From positions 203,072,978-203,136,977 of the forward strand of contig CP136066.1 of NCBI GenBank assembly GCA_032622095.1: a stretch of 64,000 bases of DNA. The letters run 5' to 3'. Below the pieces are notes generated by a model. The model was not told where the DNA came from and did no database searches. It saw only the letters and a list, made by a program, of their open reading frames with translations. Of this stretch, positions 10,517 through 21,344 are shown piece by piece; position 1 is the stretch's first letter; each line of letters begins with the position of its first letter. The stretch is from Siphonodentalium dalli (lineage: Eukaryota > Mollusca > Scaphopoda > Gadilida > Siphonodentaliidae). The position numbers and the translations under genes are program-made.

Positions 10517-13500
10517 TAGTCCAGGAGATATTGGTCGACCTCTGCACCCCCCCCAGGACTCAACTTCACCCCACTAATTTTTTTCCTTAAGGTCTCCTCT
10601 AATTTTTTTCACTTGTTAACAAGAAAAAAAAGTGGCCGCAGAGACTCCAGACAAGATGGCGTCCATCATGGCGGCCATTTTTTTTAATGCACCAGGTATT
10701 TTTGATCGCCATTATAGTAAAGATGATAGCACATGCGGTCTTGTTTTCCGCTCGATTCGTTATGCTAATATACAACCCTTACAAATTAGCCAAATATCCG
10801 ACACCAGAATCCAATATGGCGGCCAAGATGGCCGCCGAAATGTGAAAATATGCTATTTTTCTGACATGTTACCACCTTTCGTTTGTCTCTGTGGGAAAAT
10901 GTTAGAATTTTTGCGTCATGTTATACATTTATCATATAGAGGAGTCATTGGCGAACACACGGGGACCATAATATGCATTCATTGCGGGATATTTTTGTCC
11001 GATATCACGTTTTCCCAAATGCCGGTATCATAGGTCAAAGCCGAATCTCCGTTAATAACGCGATGTTATGTTTCGAATCAATGAATGTTATTGCTATTAT
11101 AGCAACACACATGCATATATATTTGCAGGAGATACTCGAGATAGGATTCCTCTTATACCTGAGTTGAGAAATATTTACCCAAATCCAAGATGGCGGCCAA
11201 AATGGCCACCAGAAATAAAAAATCGCCGAAAATCGCTGATTTTAACATCAAAATGAGCATTATTGTCATGACAACTCCACACCTGCTTACTATTGTAAGT
11301 TGGGAACACTTAGGCGAAGAACTTTCCTTGTACCATATCCAAACAAAAGTCCCCCAATTCAAAATGGCGCCCACAATGGCGGACAGATTTTGAAAAATCA
11401 CCGAAATTCCCTCATATTCACATCATTGGGCATTATTGTCGAGACAACTCCATCCGTGCATACAGTTGAGTTGGAAACACTGAGGTGAAGTAATTACCTT
11501 ACATCTCATGCAAGAAATGGTTTTCCAAATTGAAGATGGCGGCCAAAATGGCGACCGAAATTTGAAAACAAGTCTACATTCCTTTACTTTCTTACGATGG
11601 GCGTTATTGTTTCGCGATTTCTATCCAGCATTACATGTTGATATGGAATAGTGATATGAAGTATTCATTAGGGTTTGGCAATTGATACTCACAGCCAAGA
11701 TCGCTGCTAAATTGGCGGCTAGAAATTGAAAAGAAATCGATATTTCCACATATTAATTTCAACTTTTTGTCATAATATCGGTATGTATGGACGAAACTGT
11801 ACATAAACCATCTGCTAGTTCAACTTAAAGGTATAAAAACGCATAACATAGCTCGTATCCTTCTCGAAAGATGAAAAACCACCATTAATATCGCGATGTG
11901 GCATTTCGAAATCCAGTCTCCACTTAGCACCGATAATGGCCGTAAGCGAGGTGCGCCGAATAGTTATATCAGAACAATTACCTGATAACAGATTCTGATT
12001 TGCCACGTCACGTCCATAATTATCTGGACCAGCTTCCATTTCTTTGTCTGATAAATATAGGTCGCTCACACCGACAAATTATTCACCACTTCCTGGGAGT
12101 AGGGTCCCTCTAATCATAACGTTTAAAACAATTCATTTCCGGTGTCTAGCTTACGATTTTAAATATTTGCTAAATATGATATTTGTGCGTCATCTTGAAC
12201 TAGGAAGGTACATGGCCGATGAGTATACAAGCTTACAGAAGGTCATCTCTATGTATGTGTCTCATACCCCATGGGATAACGACATGTACACCTGGCGAAC
12301 CAGTTAGCTAGTCACTTCTCAATAGATGGTTTATCAACTCACAAACTCAGCGAACGCATTGGCATATGTGGACAACTTCGACAGTGTTTCGAAGGTTGCT
12401 AGCTGTCTCATTCCCTTGGACAGATGTCTATCTGCTAAGGAGAAGACCCTAGTGTACAGACTACCCACACTTCTTGACCATTATCCGAAGCAAACTGTGT
12501 GACGCCCCGCAGTTGTCTCGTCGAATATCTCCCCGCAGAGAAGAACAATGCTCGCGGCGCTAGTTTGTGGACATGCGCCATGATACTGGGAATGAAATGG
12601 GCCACTGTATACACCACCCCTACACCTGGTGCATGTTTAAGATATCGAATGGCATGCGTGTCGGTTTTATTTGGTGTGGTAAGATTGTATTTCCACATCC
12701 GTTTCGAAGCCTTTCTGATTCAACTACGTACACTTTTGCTTGGATAATACTATGCTAGCCTCCCTCAAAACAGTCGGATGGACTAAAGGATAATGTCTTA
12801 AAAGCATGAATGTATGCGTGTTTTGTTATCCTCGCTCGGGGTTAGGGTCAGTATGTGGGCGATATTATTCAAGAAAATGTCAGGAACTGTGGTGCATTTA
12901 TTTCACTATGTATTTAAAGCACAATATACAGTCTCGATGGCAATGGCTGTGGACGTTGGGGAACGCGACCTTTATGATCATATAGCTTTATATATATAAC
13001 TTTAGAATATAGTAGTTAATGTCTCATGCAGGAAAATGGTCGCATTGGTGATGTTACCAAGAAATCACTTGGTGTGCCAACGTTTGTTGAACTGAATGCA
13101 AGAGCTCATCAATGTAAAATTCCTCTGGATGTTCTTCGCGTTGAACATTTAACCCTTTTGTTGGTGGCATTTGTACATTCTTGAACCATACCACCCAGCG
13201 TGAGCATGACATATCAACCAACTATCAAAGGTATCGCCTTTAAGACTACACCCCAGTCTTGGTGGGGCTTATACAGCAGTAGCCAATGGCATACTCCTGG
13301 TCCAGTTGTTTAAGAACGGCTTCCAAACGGATGGGAACATACACTCTTAGCATACAAGGAAGGCAAAGCCACACATGAGATCCTGTCGGAATCTAAATCA
13401 TAACAAAATGAGGGGCGGTGCAGTCATGGTCCAATTTCATTTCCACTGTCATGACACATACCCACAAACTAGCACCGTGTGTATTGTTATCATCTGCTTG

Positions 13501-15578
13501 GATCTGTTCGGTGAAACGATTGCTGGACGCCAACAAGCTTGTTTTTATGATCATGTTCAAGGAGTTTGGGTATATTATGCATTATGGTCTTCTACGGCTA
13601 CGCCTAAGCAGAAATACATCCGTTAAATGTCGGGCTTTCAACATTCGAAGCCATATACAGAAGTTGTCCGGGTACGTCAGTGCATTAGATGAGTATGTGA
13701 ATTGATAAACCATATATTGAGAAGTGGCTGTTTGGGGAGATCACCAGGTGTACACGTTGTTATCCCCATTAGGTCAACAAAGCTGACAATACGCAGATAG
13801 ATAGGTCCTTCTGAAAGCTAGTATACGCATCGACCGAATACCTTTATAGTGTATCGCACAAGATGACGCATATACCCCATATGTAGCATCTGAATTATAC
13901 CATAAGCTATACCACGAATGAAGCTCGCTAAGAATTCCAAGTTTTCGAAACAAACACGTGAGCTGGACACCGGCATATGTATTGTTTGAAACATTCCGAT
14001 TAGTGGCACACTCCCACAAAGAAGAGTAGTGAACTGTTATTGTGAGTGAGATAGATTAATCTGACGAAGAGATGGAAACGAGTCTAGATGATACTGAATG
14101 TGGCAATTCAAAATAAGCTCAGGTACTGTTGTTTTGATTCTTGGAAGTCATAATATGACTATTCGGCGCACCTATATACGGTTACGGCCAGTGTGAGCCC
14201 TTAGTGAAGAATGGATTTTGAAATGCCACATTGCGATTGTGGGTTTTCATCCTTCCAAAAGGCTACGACTTACATTGGAACTAATAGATGGCTCATATTA
14301 TGTACCGTTTCGTTTATACAAATCAATATTATGACAAAAAGTTGAAATTAGTATGTGATAATATCGGCTTCTTTTCAATTTCTGCCTGTCAGTTTGGCCG
14401 CCATATTGACTGTGAGTATCACTTGCCAAACCCTAATGAATAATTCATACATATCAACATGTAATGGTGGGTAGAAATCGCGAAACAATAACGCCCATCC
14501 TAAGAAAGTAAAGGAATGTAGGCGTGTTTTCAAATTTCGGTCGCCATTTTGGCCGCCATCTTCGATTTGGAAAACCATTTCTTGCATGAGATGTAAGGTA
14601 ATTACTTCACCTCAGTATTTCCAACTCAACTGTACGCATGGATGGAGTTGTCTCCACAATAATGCCCAATGATGTGAATATGAGGAAATTTCAGTGATTT
14701 TTCAAAATCTGCCCGCCATTGTGTGCGCCATTTTGGATTTGGGGGACTTTTATTTGAATATGGTACAAGGAAAGTTCTTCGCCTAAGTGTTCCCAACTTA
14801 CAATAGTAAGCAGGTGTGGAGTTGTCATGACAATAATGCTCACTGATGTTAAAATCAGCGATTTTCGGCGATTTTTTATTTCTGGTGGCCATTTTGGCCG
14901 CCATCTTGGATTTGGGTAAATATTCCTCAACTCAGGTATAAGAGGAATCCTAGCTCGAGTATCTCCTGCAAATATATATGCATGAGTGTTGTTATAATAG
15001 CAATAACATTCATTGATTCGAAACATAACATCGCGTTATTAACGGAGATTCGGCTTTGACCTATGATACCGGCATTTGGGAAAACGTGATATCGGACAAA
15101 AATATCCCGCAATAAATGCATATTATGGTCCCCGTGTGTTCGCCAATGACTCATCTATATGATAAATGTATAACATGACGCAAAAATTCTAACATTTTCC
15201 CACAGAGACAAACGAAAGGTGGTAACATGTCATAAAAATAGCATATTTTCACATTTCGGCGGCCATCTTGGCCGCCATATTGGATTCTGGTGTCGGATTT
15301 TTGGCTAATTTGTAAGGGTTGTATATTAGCATAACGAATCGAGCGGAAAAAAAGACCACATGTGCTATCATCTTTACTATAATGGCGATCAAAGAGACCT
15401 GGTGCATAAAAAAAAAATGGACGCCATGATGGACGCCATCTTGTCTGGAGTCTCTGCGGCCACTTTTTTTTCTTGTTAACAAGTGAAAATAATTAGAGGA
15501 GACCTTAAGGAAGAAAATTAGTGGGGTGAAGTTGAGTCCTGGGGGGGGTGCAGAGGTCGACCAATATCTCCTGGACTA
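10517..15578. mobile_element. Giant inverted-repeat (foldback) element, 5.06 kb
   Basis: Ends TAGTCCAGGAGATATTGGTC and GACCAATATCTCCTGGACTA are exact complements and are flanked by ATA on both sides (10514-10516, 15579-15581), an apparent 3-bp target duplication. The outer arms (10517 to ~11780 and ~14320 to 15578) differ at only a few percent of bases by eye. Further in (~11780-12700 against ~13380-14320) the arms are still alignable but far more diverged. The outer arms carry repeated AAGATGGCGGCCAAAATGGC blocks about 170-350 bp apart. I recognise no transposase. The frames at 10632-11033, 12044-12307, 12435-12747 and 13774-14019 are not conserved as protein between arms. Confidence 0.9.
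13026..13184 (+). CDS. Small unassigned ORF at the centre of the foldback
   Basis: ATG at 13026, 52 codons, stop TGA at 13182. Internal peptide GDVTKKSLGVPTFVELNA and KIPLDVLRVEHL looks protein-like in composition. It sits almost exactly on the centre of the 5-kb palindrome, in the only stretch without an inverted partner. The preceding TCATGCAG is also a possible splice acceptor, so it could be a captured exon rather than a free-standing ORF. Function unknown; it may be chance. Confidence 0.25.
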   Translation: MQENGRIGDVTKKSLGVPTFVELNARAHQCKIPLDVLRVEHLTLLLVAFVHS

Positions 15579-15581
15579 ATA

Positions 15582-15625
15582 ATTCTGCTTTGGTTAAGAG
15601 GTCGATTAATTAGAGCACTACTGTA
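15582..15625 (+). mobile_element. Family B, right remainder of the split copy
   Basis: ATTCTGCTTTGGTTAAGAGG through GAGCACTACTGTA completes the family B copy that starts at 10356. The variants CCTCTTAAC and GTTAAGAGG are complementary across the split, confirming one original element. Confidence 0.9.
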
Positions 15626-15901
15626 TAAAGTCAATAAAAGAACCAGAACAATTAATTTTGTAGATTGCGAATTAGTTCTCACTCATTGGCAATTGAAAAA
15701 GGCAGACATATAAGCGGCCCCCCAATGCCCCGATAACGTACGAGTATACAAATATTGTGACTCAAGATCCATTGAAGATGAAAAACATTTCGTTCTTTAT
15801 TGTCAAAAATATGTCGGATTGAGAAAAGACGTACGCGTCCTATGGATGGGTTAACATGACTATTAATAGCTGGTCAACATTCTCGTCTGCACTGTTTGTT
15901 A
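15626..15901. other. No gene recognised
   Basis: Unique stretch, no supported feature. Confidence 0.3.
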
Positions 15902-16013
15902 TACAGTGAGAGCTTTCTGATGAATGGCAACAACGCATATTTCCTACTAAATCCTGAAACGTTACCCATAATTATTCTGTGGTTAAGGAGTCAATTAATA
16001 GGGCATTACTGTA
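15902..16013. mobile_element. Family B half-copy
   Basis: The left terminus TACAG is fused directly to the right arm (GTGAGAGCTTTCTGATGAAT to GGGCATTACTGTA). The left arm is deleted, as expected for deletion within a palindrome. Confidence 0.8.
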
Positions 16014-16102
16014 ATCTGAATCGTGTATCTGGGTAAGTGTATCAGATGCTTTCTGAGGAACAGTGGTTTCTATGAGCAGTAGAGTAATATTCCTGGTTAA
16101 AT

Positions 16103-16235
16103 TAACCCTTTTGTTACTAAATGGATTCTCCCACCCAGTTATAAAAGCATAAATTGGAATGGTCTATTATTAATTTGGAGGGATGTTCATAATACACTCA
16201 CCACCAATGAGTATTTAGTATAGATAGAGTTAATC
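16103..16235. repeat. F repeat with TTAACCCTTTTGTTAC terminus
   Basis: TTAACCCTTTTGTTACTAAA, then GGATTCTCCCACCCAG and TGGAATGGTCTATTATTAAT. The second half recurs at 46870-46945. A TTAA-CCCTTT start suggests a piggyBac-like terminus; the other end (GAGTTAATCCTTTGC near 16228) is unclear. Confidence 0.5.
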
Positions 16236-16344
16236 CTTTGCACGATGCAACTGAAACAACGACAAACCAAACTAGCCCGAGGTGAGCTGAAAGCACAGTC
16301 GACACAAGACCAGCCTTTGGGTTTCAAATTGGGAGAAGTCTCTT

Positions 16345-16905
16345 CTCCCTATTTTCCCCCGAATTTTTTTTTCGGGGTACTATTAAAATAGCTGGTGTCC
16401 GTCCGTCCATCGTACCATCCGTGCATCTAGCCGTCCGTCAGTCCGGAAATGGTTTCCGGATGATAACTTTAGTTTCGGTTATTAGATCAAATACAAATTT
16501 CAAAGGTGAGTTTATCAGACCAAAATACAGGTCAAGTTCAAATATGGGTTTGCTCCGCCCATTTTTGCGAGAGTTATGGCCCTTTTTCGACTTAGAATCC
16601 TGTCAATTTCTGGTTTCCGGATGATAACTTTAGTTTGTGTGATCATATCTGAATCAAATTTGGTATATGAGTTTATCAGCTCGAAATACAGATCAAGTTC
16701 GAATATGGGTACGATCCACCCATTTTGTTCTGAAATTTAGTATCGGATTTAGGGTCCTTGTTATTTTTTCCAGAAAAGCTGATGCCCCCAATGAAGCAAC
16801 TTTTTCGGGGGACACTGTGGCCGGACAGCCTTTTACTTATTATCAGGGAGAAGTGACAATGGTTCAATTGACTCCTCAACATCGCCCTTTTATGATCTAA
16901 TAAGT
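16345..16905 (+). mobile_element. Family H, GTCC-headed element, copy 1
   Basis: Head CCCCCGAATTTTTTTTTCGG (a small hairpin) is followed by a GTCCGTCC run. Two ~120-bp units share GGATGATAACTTTAGTTT, ATACAGGTCAAGTTCAAATA and AGAGTTATGGCCC. The tail is AACTTTTTCGGGGGACACTG. Same layout as 19806-20330. No coding capacity seen. Confidence 0.7.
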
Positions 16906-16954
16906 ATTATGTAATACAAATGCTCATTTATAAAATCATTATATTATAATTAAG

Positions 16955-17112
16955 TTGCCCTCTAGGCTGGTCCCTGTCTCCCATATCACCCTCTAGGCTG
17001 GTCCCTGTCTCCCATGTCATCTTCTAGGCTGGTCCCTGTCTCCCAATTCACCCTCTGGGCTAGTTCTCTACCAAGTCGCCCTTTAGGCTGGTTCTCTCCC
17101 AAGTCACCTGCT
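16955..17112 (+). repeat. ~31-bp minisatellite, about 5 copies
   Basis: Unit CACCCTCTAGGCTGGTCCCT plus GTCTCCCATAT. The same sequence occurs singly (reverse complement) near 23008, 32011 and 38575 within family E, so the array has grown from an E segment. Confidence 0.75.
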
Positions 17113-17434
17113 AGTCTTGTCCCTTAGTATAGAGAGTCTAGCGTGATTTTGATTGGACAAAATTGCTTTCATGAGGTATAAGCATCACTCAGTGATAATA
17201 AATAACCTGTGGGTGGTAGAATTTACCGCTAATGAAGTTTATTACCCCAAGTGTGATCATTCCCTCCAAAAGAATATAATTGTCGATGCGTACTTAGAGG
17301 CATTATACTTATTGGTTTTGTTTAATCAAGTGGTAACATTAGCTGATATATATTGTGTTGTCATCCGCTTATTTCTGGAAAGCCGTTATCTCCCAATTAT
17401 CTACCACTGTCCTCATCTACTCGGTGATTAGAGT
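17113..17434. other. No gene recognised
   Basis: Contains an open frame at 17153-17431 with no recognisable domain and no flanking splice signal. Treated as non-coding. Confidence 0.35.
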
Positions 17435-17834
17435 TTAACCCTTTACCCAACAGAAGGGCCCTGTGCCAATACATTCTCTTATATATGCGAGTCGACCATA
17501 GGTCGCCTCGCATATATAAGAGAATGCATTGGCTTAACACATTAAAAATTATAAAATTGTTAAAGAATGAAAGAAAAAATGGTAAAAAGTGTTAAAAAAA
17601 GATTGTTTTTAGGCCAATGCATTCTCTTATATATGCGAGGCGACCTATGGTCGACTCGCATATATAAGAGAATGCATTGGCACAGGGCATAACTGTAACT
17701 ATCACAATGTGGTCAAGGAGCCGGTTCCAATGATATCCATATTTGTATGGTTCTATTGAGACAGACCGAAGATATTTTAGGCTGTTGAAGCTTTATTTGG
17801 CCGGTTTTGGCCGGTTTGTTGGGTAAAGGGTTAA
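17435..17834 (+). mobile_element. Family D1, full-length piggyBac-like element, 400 bp
   Basis: TTAA-CCCTTTACCCAACA and GTTGGGTAAAGGG-TTAA termini. Two hairpin cassettes (GCCAATGCATTCTCTTATAT stem) are exact reverse complements of one another around an AT-rich spacer. A ~140-bp unique tail (CACAATGTGGTCAAGGAGCC to GGCCGGTTTTGGCC) follows. TTAA targets and CCC-starting termini are the piggyBac superfamily signature. Non-autonomous. Confidence 0.88.
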
Positions 17835-17867
17835 TTCAGTTGTTAGTCTCGGTTGAGTGATCAAGCT

Positions 17868-18252
17868 GTCAAATAATGTGTCTGTCATTTGCAGAATGAG
17901 GTCCCCAGAGTGTGAATTTAGTGATACTACCCTAGGAATTATTTTACGCTCTCACATCCCATAGGTTGTTTAATGTATGTTGTCGGTGAGTGTCATGGCT
18001 AGTGTTGCTGTGGCCAGTTCTGTGTGGATGGCTCCAGTCCCACGATGACGAATGACCCTCCAGAGGACTAGCATCACTAAAATCATCCTCTGGGGACCTC
18101 ATTCTGCAAATGACAGACACCTCAGCAGAATGAGGTTCCCAGAGGGTGAATTTGGTGATGCTAGCCCGCTATGCGGGATAGCATCACTAAATTCACCCTC
18201 TGGGGACCTCATTCTGCAAATGACAGACACACTATTTCAAGGCTTGTTATCA
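17868..18252. mobile_element. Family A composite with a non-palindromic first core
   Basis: The left terminus TAATGTGTCTGTCATTTGCA and the right terminus GACACACTATTTCAAGGCTT bracket two cores. The first has a long loop (TAGGAATTATTTTACGCTCT, then GGTTGTTTAATGTATGTTG). The second is the standard hairpin. The first core is the unoccupied counterpart of 18370-18900. Confidence 0.8.
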
Positions 18253-18369
18253 ACACATTTACTGGTGGATCAACACTGATCATTTTTGGAGCAACTTAAT
18301 AACTATTCATACATAGAGGATCTACAATGAGTCCCTATTTTATAGCGGAATTTCAAAACGAGTAAATTA

Positions 18370-19047
18370 GGTTTACTGGACCAGAGTGTGAATTTAGTGA
18401 AGCTATCCTAGGAATGATTTTACACTCTGACATCCCATAGGTTGTTTAACCCTTTGGAGAGTATTTGTAACATCATATACATGACGTCATGAGTAAATTT
18501 AACGTCAACGTCATAATAATTATTAACATGTTCGGGTCAAAAGGGTCCAATAATTTGTTTTAATTTATATGCATTTTTTGTTAACGTGTTTTATCATGCA
18601 TAATCGATTGCACTTATACATTTGGGACATTATATTAATCAAAATAACTCCTATACAAATCATTTATAAATCAGATGATTTATTGAAGTTATGTCTACAT
18701 AAAATAACACTTCCTGAAACGACATATATGTCGTTCTGCTCCTCAACCGATAGACAACATATATGTCGTTCTACTCGCCAAAAGGTTAGTGCATGTTGGC
18801 GGGGAGTGTCATGGTTATATATATAGTGTTGCCTTGGTCAATTCCGTGCGGATGGCATGAGCCCCACGGTGACGAATTACCCTCGAGAGGACTAGCATCA
18901 CTAAAATCATCCTCTGGCCTAAGCAGAATGAGGTCCCTAGAGGGTGAACTTGATGACACTACCCCGCTGTGCATGATAGCGTCACTAAATTCACATTTTG
19001 GTGACCTCATTCTGCAAATGACAGACATACTATTTCAAGGCTTGTGA
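18370..19047. mobile_element. Family A long-loop copy split by a TTAA element
   Basis: Left part 18370-18449 (AGAGTGTGAATTTAGTGAAG to CCCATAGGTTGTTTAA); right part 18786-19047 (TTAGTGCATGTTGGC to TATTTCAAGGCTTG). Sequence order matches 17930-18250 once the insert at 18450-18785 is removed. A standard A hairpin follows at 18917-19022. Confidence 0.85.
18450..18785. mobile_element. piggyBac-like TTAA MITE, 336 bp
   Basis: Termini CCCTTTGGAGAGTA and TACTCGCCAAAAGG are imperfect inverted repeats. They are flanked by TTAA (18446-18449) and TTAG (18786-18789, one change). The paralogue at 17971 has a single TTAA at this position. The palindrome ACATATATGTCGTTCT occurs twice just inside the right end. 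Confidence 0.85.
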
Positions 19048-19131
19048 ATTTATGATGAATCGTGAATGACATTCATGAATATAGATGACTGGAGATTATT
19101 CCGAACTTTGGCCTTTAAGGACATCAGAGTA

Positions 19132-19316
19132 ACATAGTAATACCCTAAGTAATCGACTCCTTAACCACAGCAGAATTATGGTTAACTTTTCAGGATTTAG
19201 TCGGAAATATGGCTTGTTGCCATTCATCGGAAAGCGCCATATTTCCGACTAAATCCTGAAAAGTTACCCATAATTCTGCTGTGGTTAAGGAGTCATGTAC
19301 TTAGGGCATTACTGTA
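19132..19316. mobile_element. Family B, arms shortened at the centre
   Basis: AGTAATACCCTAAGTAATCG through GGGCATTACTGTA. The central loop is deleted between GGAAAGC and GCCATATTTCC. Confidence 0.85.
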
Positions 19317-19340
19317 GCTAGTTGATAAAAGAATAAACTC

Positions 19341-19577
19341 TTAACCCTTTGAGTGCCAAGTCCGATTTTTGTATCAACCCATATACCCTGTGCTAATGCA
19401 TTCTCTTATATATGCGAGTCGACCATAGGTTGCCTCGCATATATAAGAGAATGCATTGGCCTTTTTTTTGTTTTTTTACAATTTTTTTACAATTTTAATA
19501 ATTTATTCTTATTCTTAACAGACTTATTTTGTAGGTTTAGGGCCGATGAGATCGGCCCCTGGCACTCAAAGGGTTAA
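19341..19577 (+). mobile_element. Family D3, TTAA element with one hairpin
   Basis: TTAACCCTTTGAGTGCCAAG and GGCACTCAAAGGGTTAA termini. A single hairpin cassette identical to that of D1 (GCATTCTCTTATATATGCGA) lies inside otherwise unrelated sequence. Termini are shared with 48573-48787. Confidence 0.85.
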
Positions 19578-19725
19578 TGAATATAGACAACCGCCAGACG
19601 ACCTTGACATTTCTCAAAATAAAGAGGTGGTCTATACAGCTGGTCTATATGGCAGTTTAGTAAACTCAGTGCTCAGGTCAATAAAGGAAATATTCATGGA
19701 CATTTAACGACCTAAACAAAGCACA

Positions 19726-19792
19726 GTGGGCTAGCATCACTAAATTCACCGTCTGTGGCCCTCATTCTGCTTAGGCCATGTCTTCTGGGAAG
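19726..19792. mobile_element. Family A hairpin fragment
   Basis: CAGTGGGCTAGCATCACTAA to CTCATTCTGCTTAGGCC: a right half-palindrome plus the start of the spacer. Confidence 0.7.
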
Positions 19793-19805
19793 TATCTTAT
19801 TGTCC

Positions 19806-20330
19806 CCCGAAAAATTTATTTTTGGGGGACTATAGAAACGGGCTCTGTCTGTCCGTTCGTCTGTCGAGCCGTCCGTCCGTCCGTCACACTTTTGAGTACC
19901 TTCATGGTGTAATCATCTCCTCCTACAGATTTCATCCCAGAGATTTGAAACTTCAGAATATTGTTGCCCATATATTGAAGATGTGCAACATGTATATAGA
20001 TGACGGCAATTTTTTTTTTTACGGAGTTATTAACCCTTTTTGACTTTGAAAATTTCAACATTTTTTATAATTTTCTGTATGAAGGTACCTTCGTGGTGTA
20101 ATCAACTCCTCCTACAGTTTTGATCGTAGAGATTTGAAACTTCATGGTATTGTTACCCACATATTGGAGATGTGCAACATGTATATAGATGATGGAAAAA
20201 TGTTATTAACCCTTTTCAACTTAGTAAATTTCAACATTTTTTTTAATTTCTTCAACAAAGCGGCATCGACTTGCCACTTTTTCGGGGGACACTGTGGTCT
20301 GCTGACCTTTTATTATATATATAATATATT
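19806..20330 (+). mobile_element. Family H, GTCC-headed element, copy 2
   Basis: Head CCCCCGAAAAATTTATTTTT then GGGGGAC, a GTCCGTCC run, and two ~170-bp direct units with CTTCATGGTGTAATCATCTC, GAGATTTGAAACTTCA and TGTGCAACATGTATATAGAT. Tail ACTTTTTCGGGGGACACTGT. The head and tail match copy 1 but the internal repeat is different. Confidence 0.75.
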
Positions 20331-20340
20331 CTCAAATTAA

Positions 20341-20940
20341 CATTGTTTTAGTTTATATTTCCCTTCTGTTCAGTTTATATATCCCTTAACCCTTTACCCA
20401 ACAAAACCGGCCAAATAAAGCTTCAACAGCCTAAAATATCATCGGTCTGTCTCAATAGAACCATACAAATATGGATATCATTGGAACCGGCTCCTTGACC
20501 ACATTGTGATAGTTACAGTTATGCCCTGTGCCAATGCATTCTCTTATATATGCGAGTCGACCATAGGTCGCCTCGCATATATAAGAGAATGCATTGGCCT
20601 AAAAAACATCTTTTTTTAACACTTTTTACCATTTTTTCTTACATTCTTTAACAATTTTATAATTTTTAATGTGTTAAGCCAATGCATTCTCTTATATATG
20701 CGAGGCGACCTATGGTCGACTCGCATATATAAGAGAATGCATTGGCACAGGGCCGTTCTGTTGGGTAAAGGGTTAATTTGCAGAAGATAAAATGCATAAT
20801 TGAAGTGACTGATGGGTGAACATCGCCAACTTCTTTAGGGAACTTCAATCTGATCCTAGGCCTCCCATAGCAGTGAGGCCTAAGCAGAATGAGGTCCCCA
20901 GAGGGTGAATTTGGTGGTGCTAGCCCACCGTCATAGAAAT
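20341..20940. mobile_element. Family A spacer and right hairpin, split by D1
   Basis: The spacer TTATATTTCCCTTCTGTTCA reads into TATATCCC, then the D1 insert at 20396-20776, then resumes as TTTGCAGAAGATAAAATGCA to the GCAGAATGAGG half-palindrome. Matches the uninterrupted spacers near 9780 and (complement) 56000. Confidence 0.85.
20396..20776 (-). mobile_element. Family D1, full-length, inverted
   Basis: TTAA both ends; CCCTTTACCCAACAAAACCG start. Both hairpin cassettes and the unique tail are present in reverse order relative to 17435. Inserted at TTAA inside a family A spacer. Confidence 0.88.
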
Positions 20941-21068
20941 GAAACAGTCAGAATACAGTTTATCGGCAGTCATAACCAGGGTTTCTTTACTGTATTTAAT
21001 CGTGGTGAGATGACCCAGGCATTAATTCTGAACTAATATCGGGATACCAGACATTAGCTAAAAGAGTC
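20941..21068. other. Short unique stretch
   Basis: Nothing recognised between a family A half-hairpin and a D2 copy. Confidence 0.3.
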
Positions 21069-21282
21069 TTAACCCTTGTAATTACTGGACCTTTCAGAAA
21101 TTTTGCGAAAACCCTGTGCCAATGCATTCTCTAATATATGCAAGTCTCCCGTAGGGAGCCTCGCGTATATAAGAGAATACATTGGCCTAACAATATTTAA
21201 CTTGCTGCATATTTTAGAGAATGCACTGGCACATGGTCTTTTATTCTGCACCAGTGCAGCTCCCATCATGAAAGGATTAAAA
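21069..21282 (+). mobile_element. Family D2 TTAA element
   Basis: TTAA at both ends; lead-in TTTTGCGAAAACCCTGTGCC; one full hairpin cassette and a degraded second one (TATTTTAGAGAATGCACTGG); end GCTCCCATCATGAAAGGATTAA. Confidence 0.8.
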
Positions 21283-21344
21283 CACAACCCTAATCTATAT
21301 TTATACTCAATGTATTTAATACTTCGACATTTAATTTTCCGAGT

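Noticed and set aside
10632-11401. Series of overlapping frames, up to 133 codons, in the giant palindrome arms
   Set aside because: Both strands and several frames are open at once, and equivalent positions in the other arm do not preserve the peptides.
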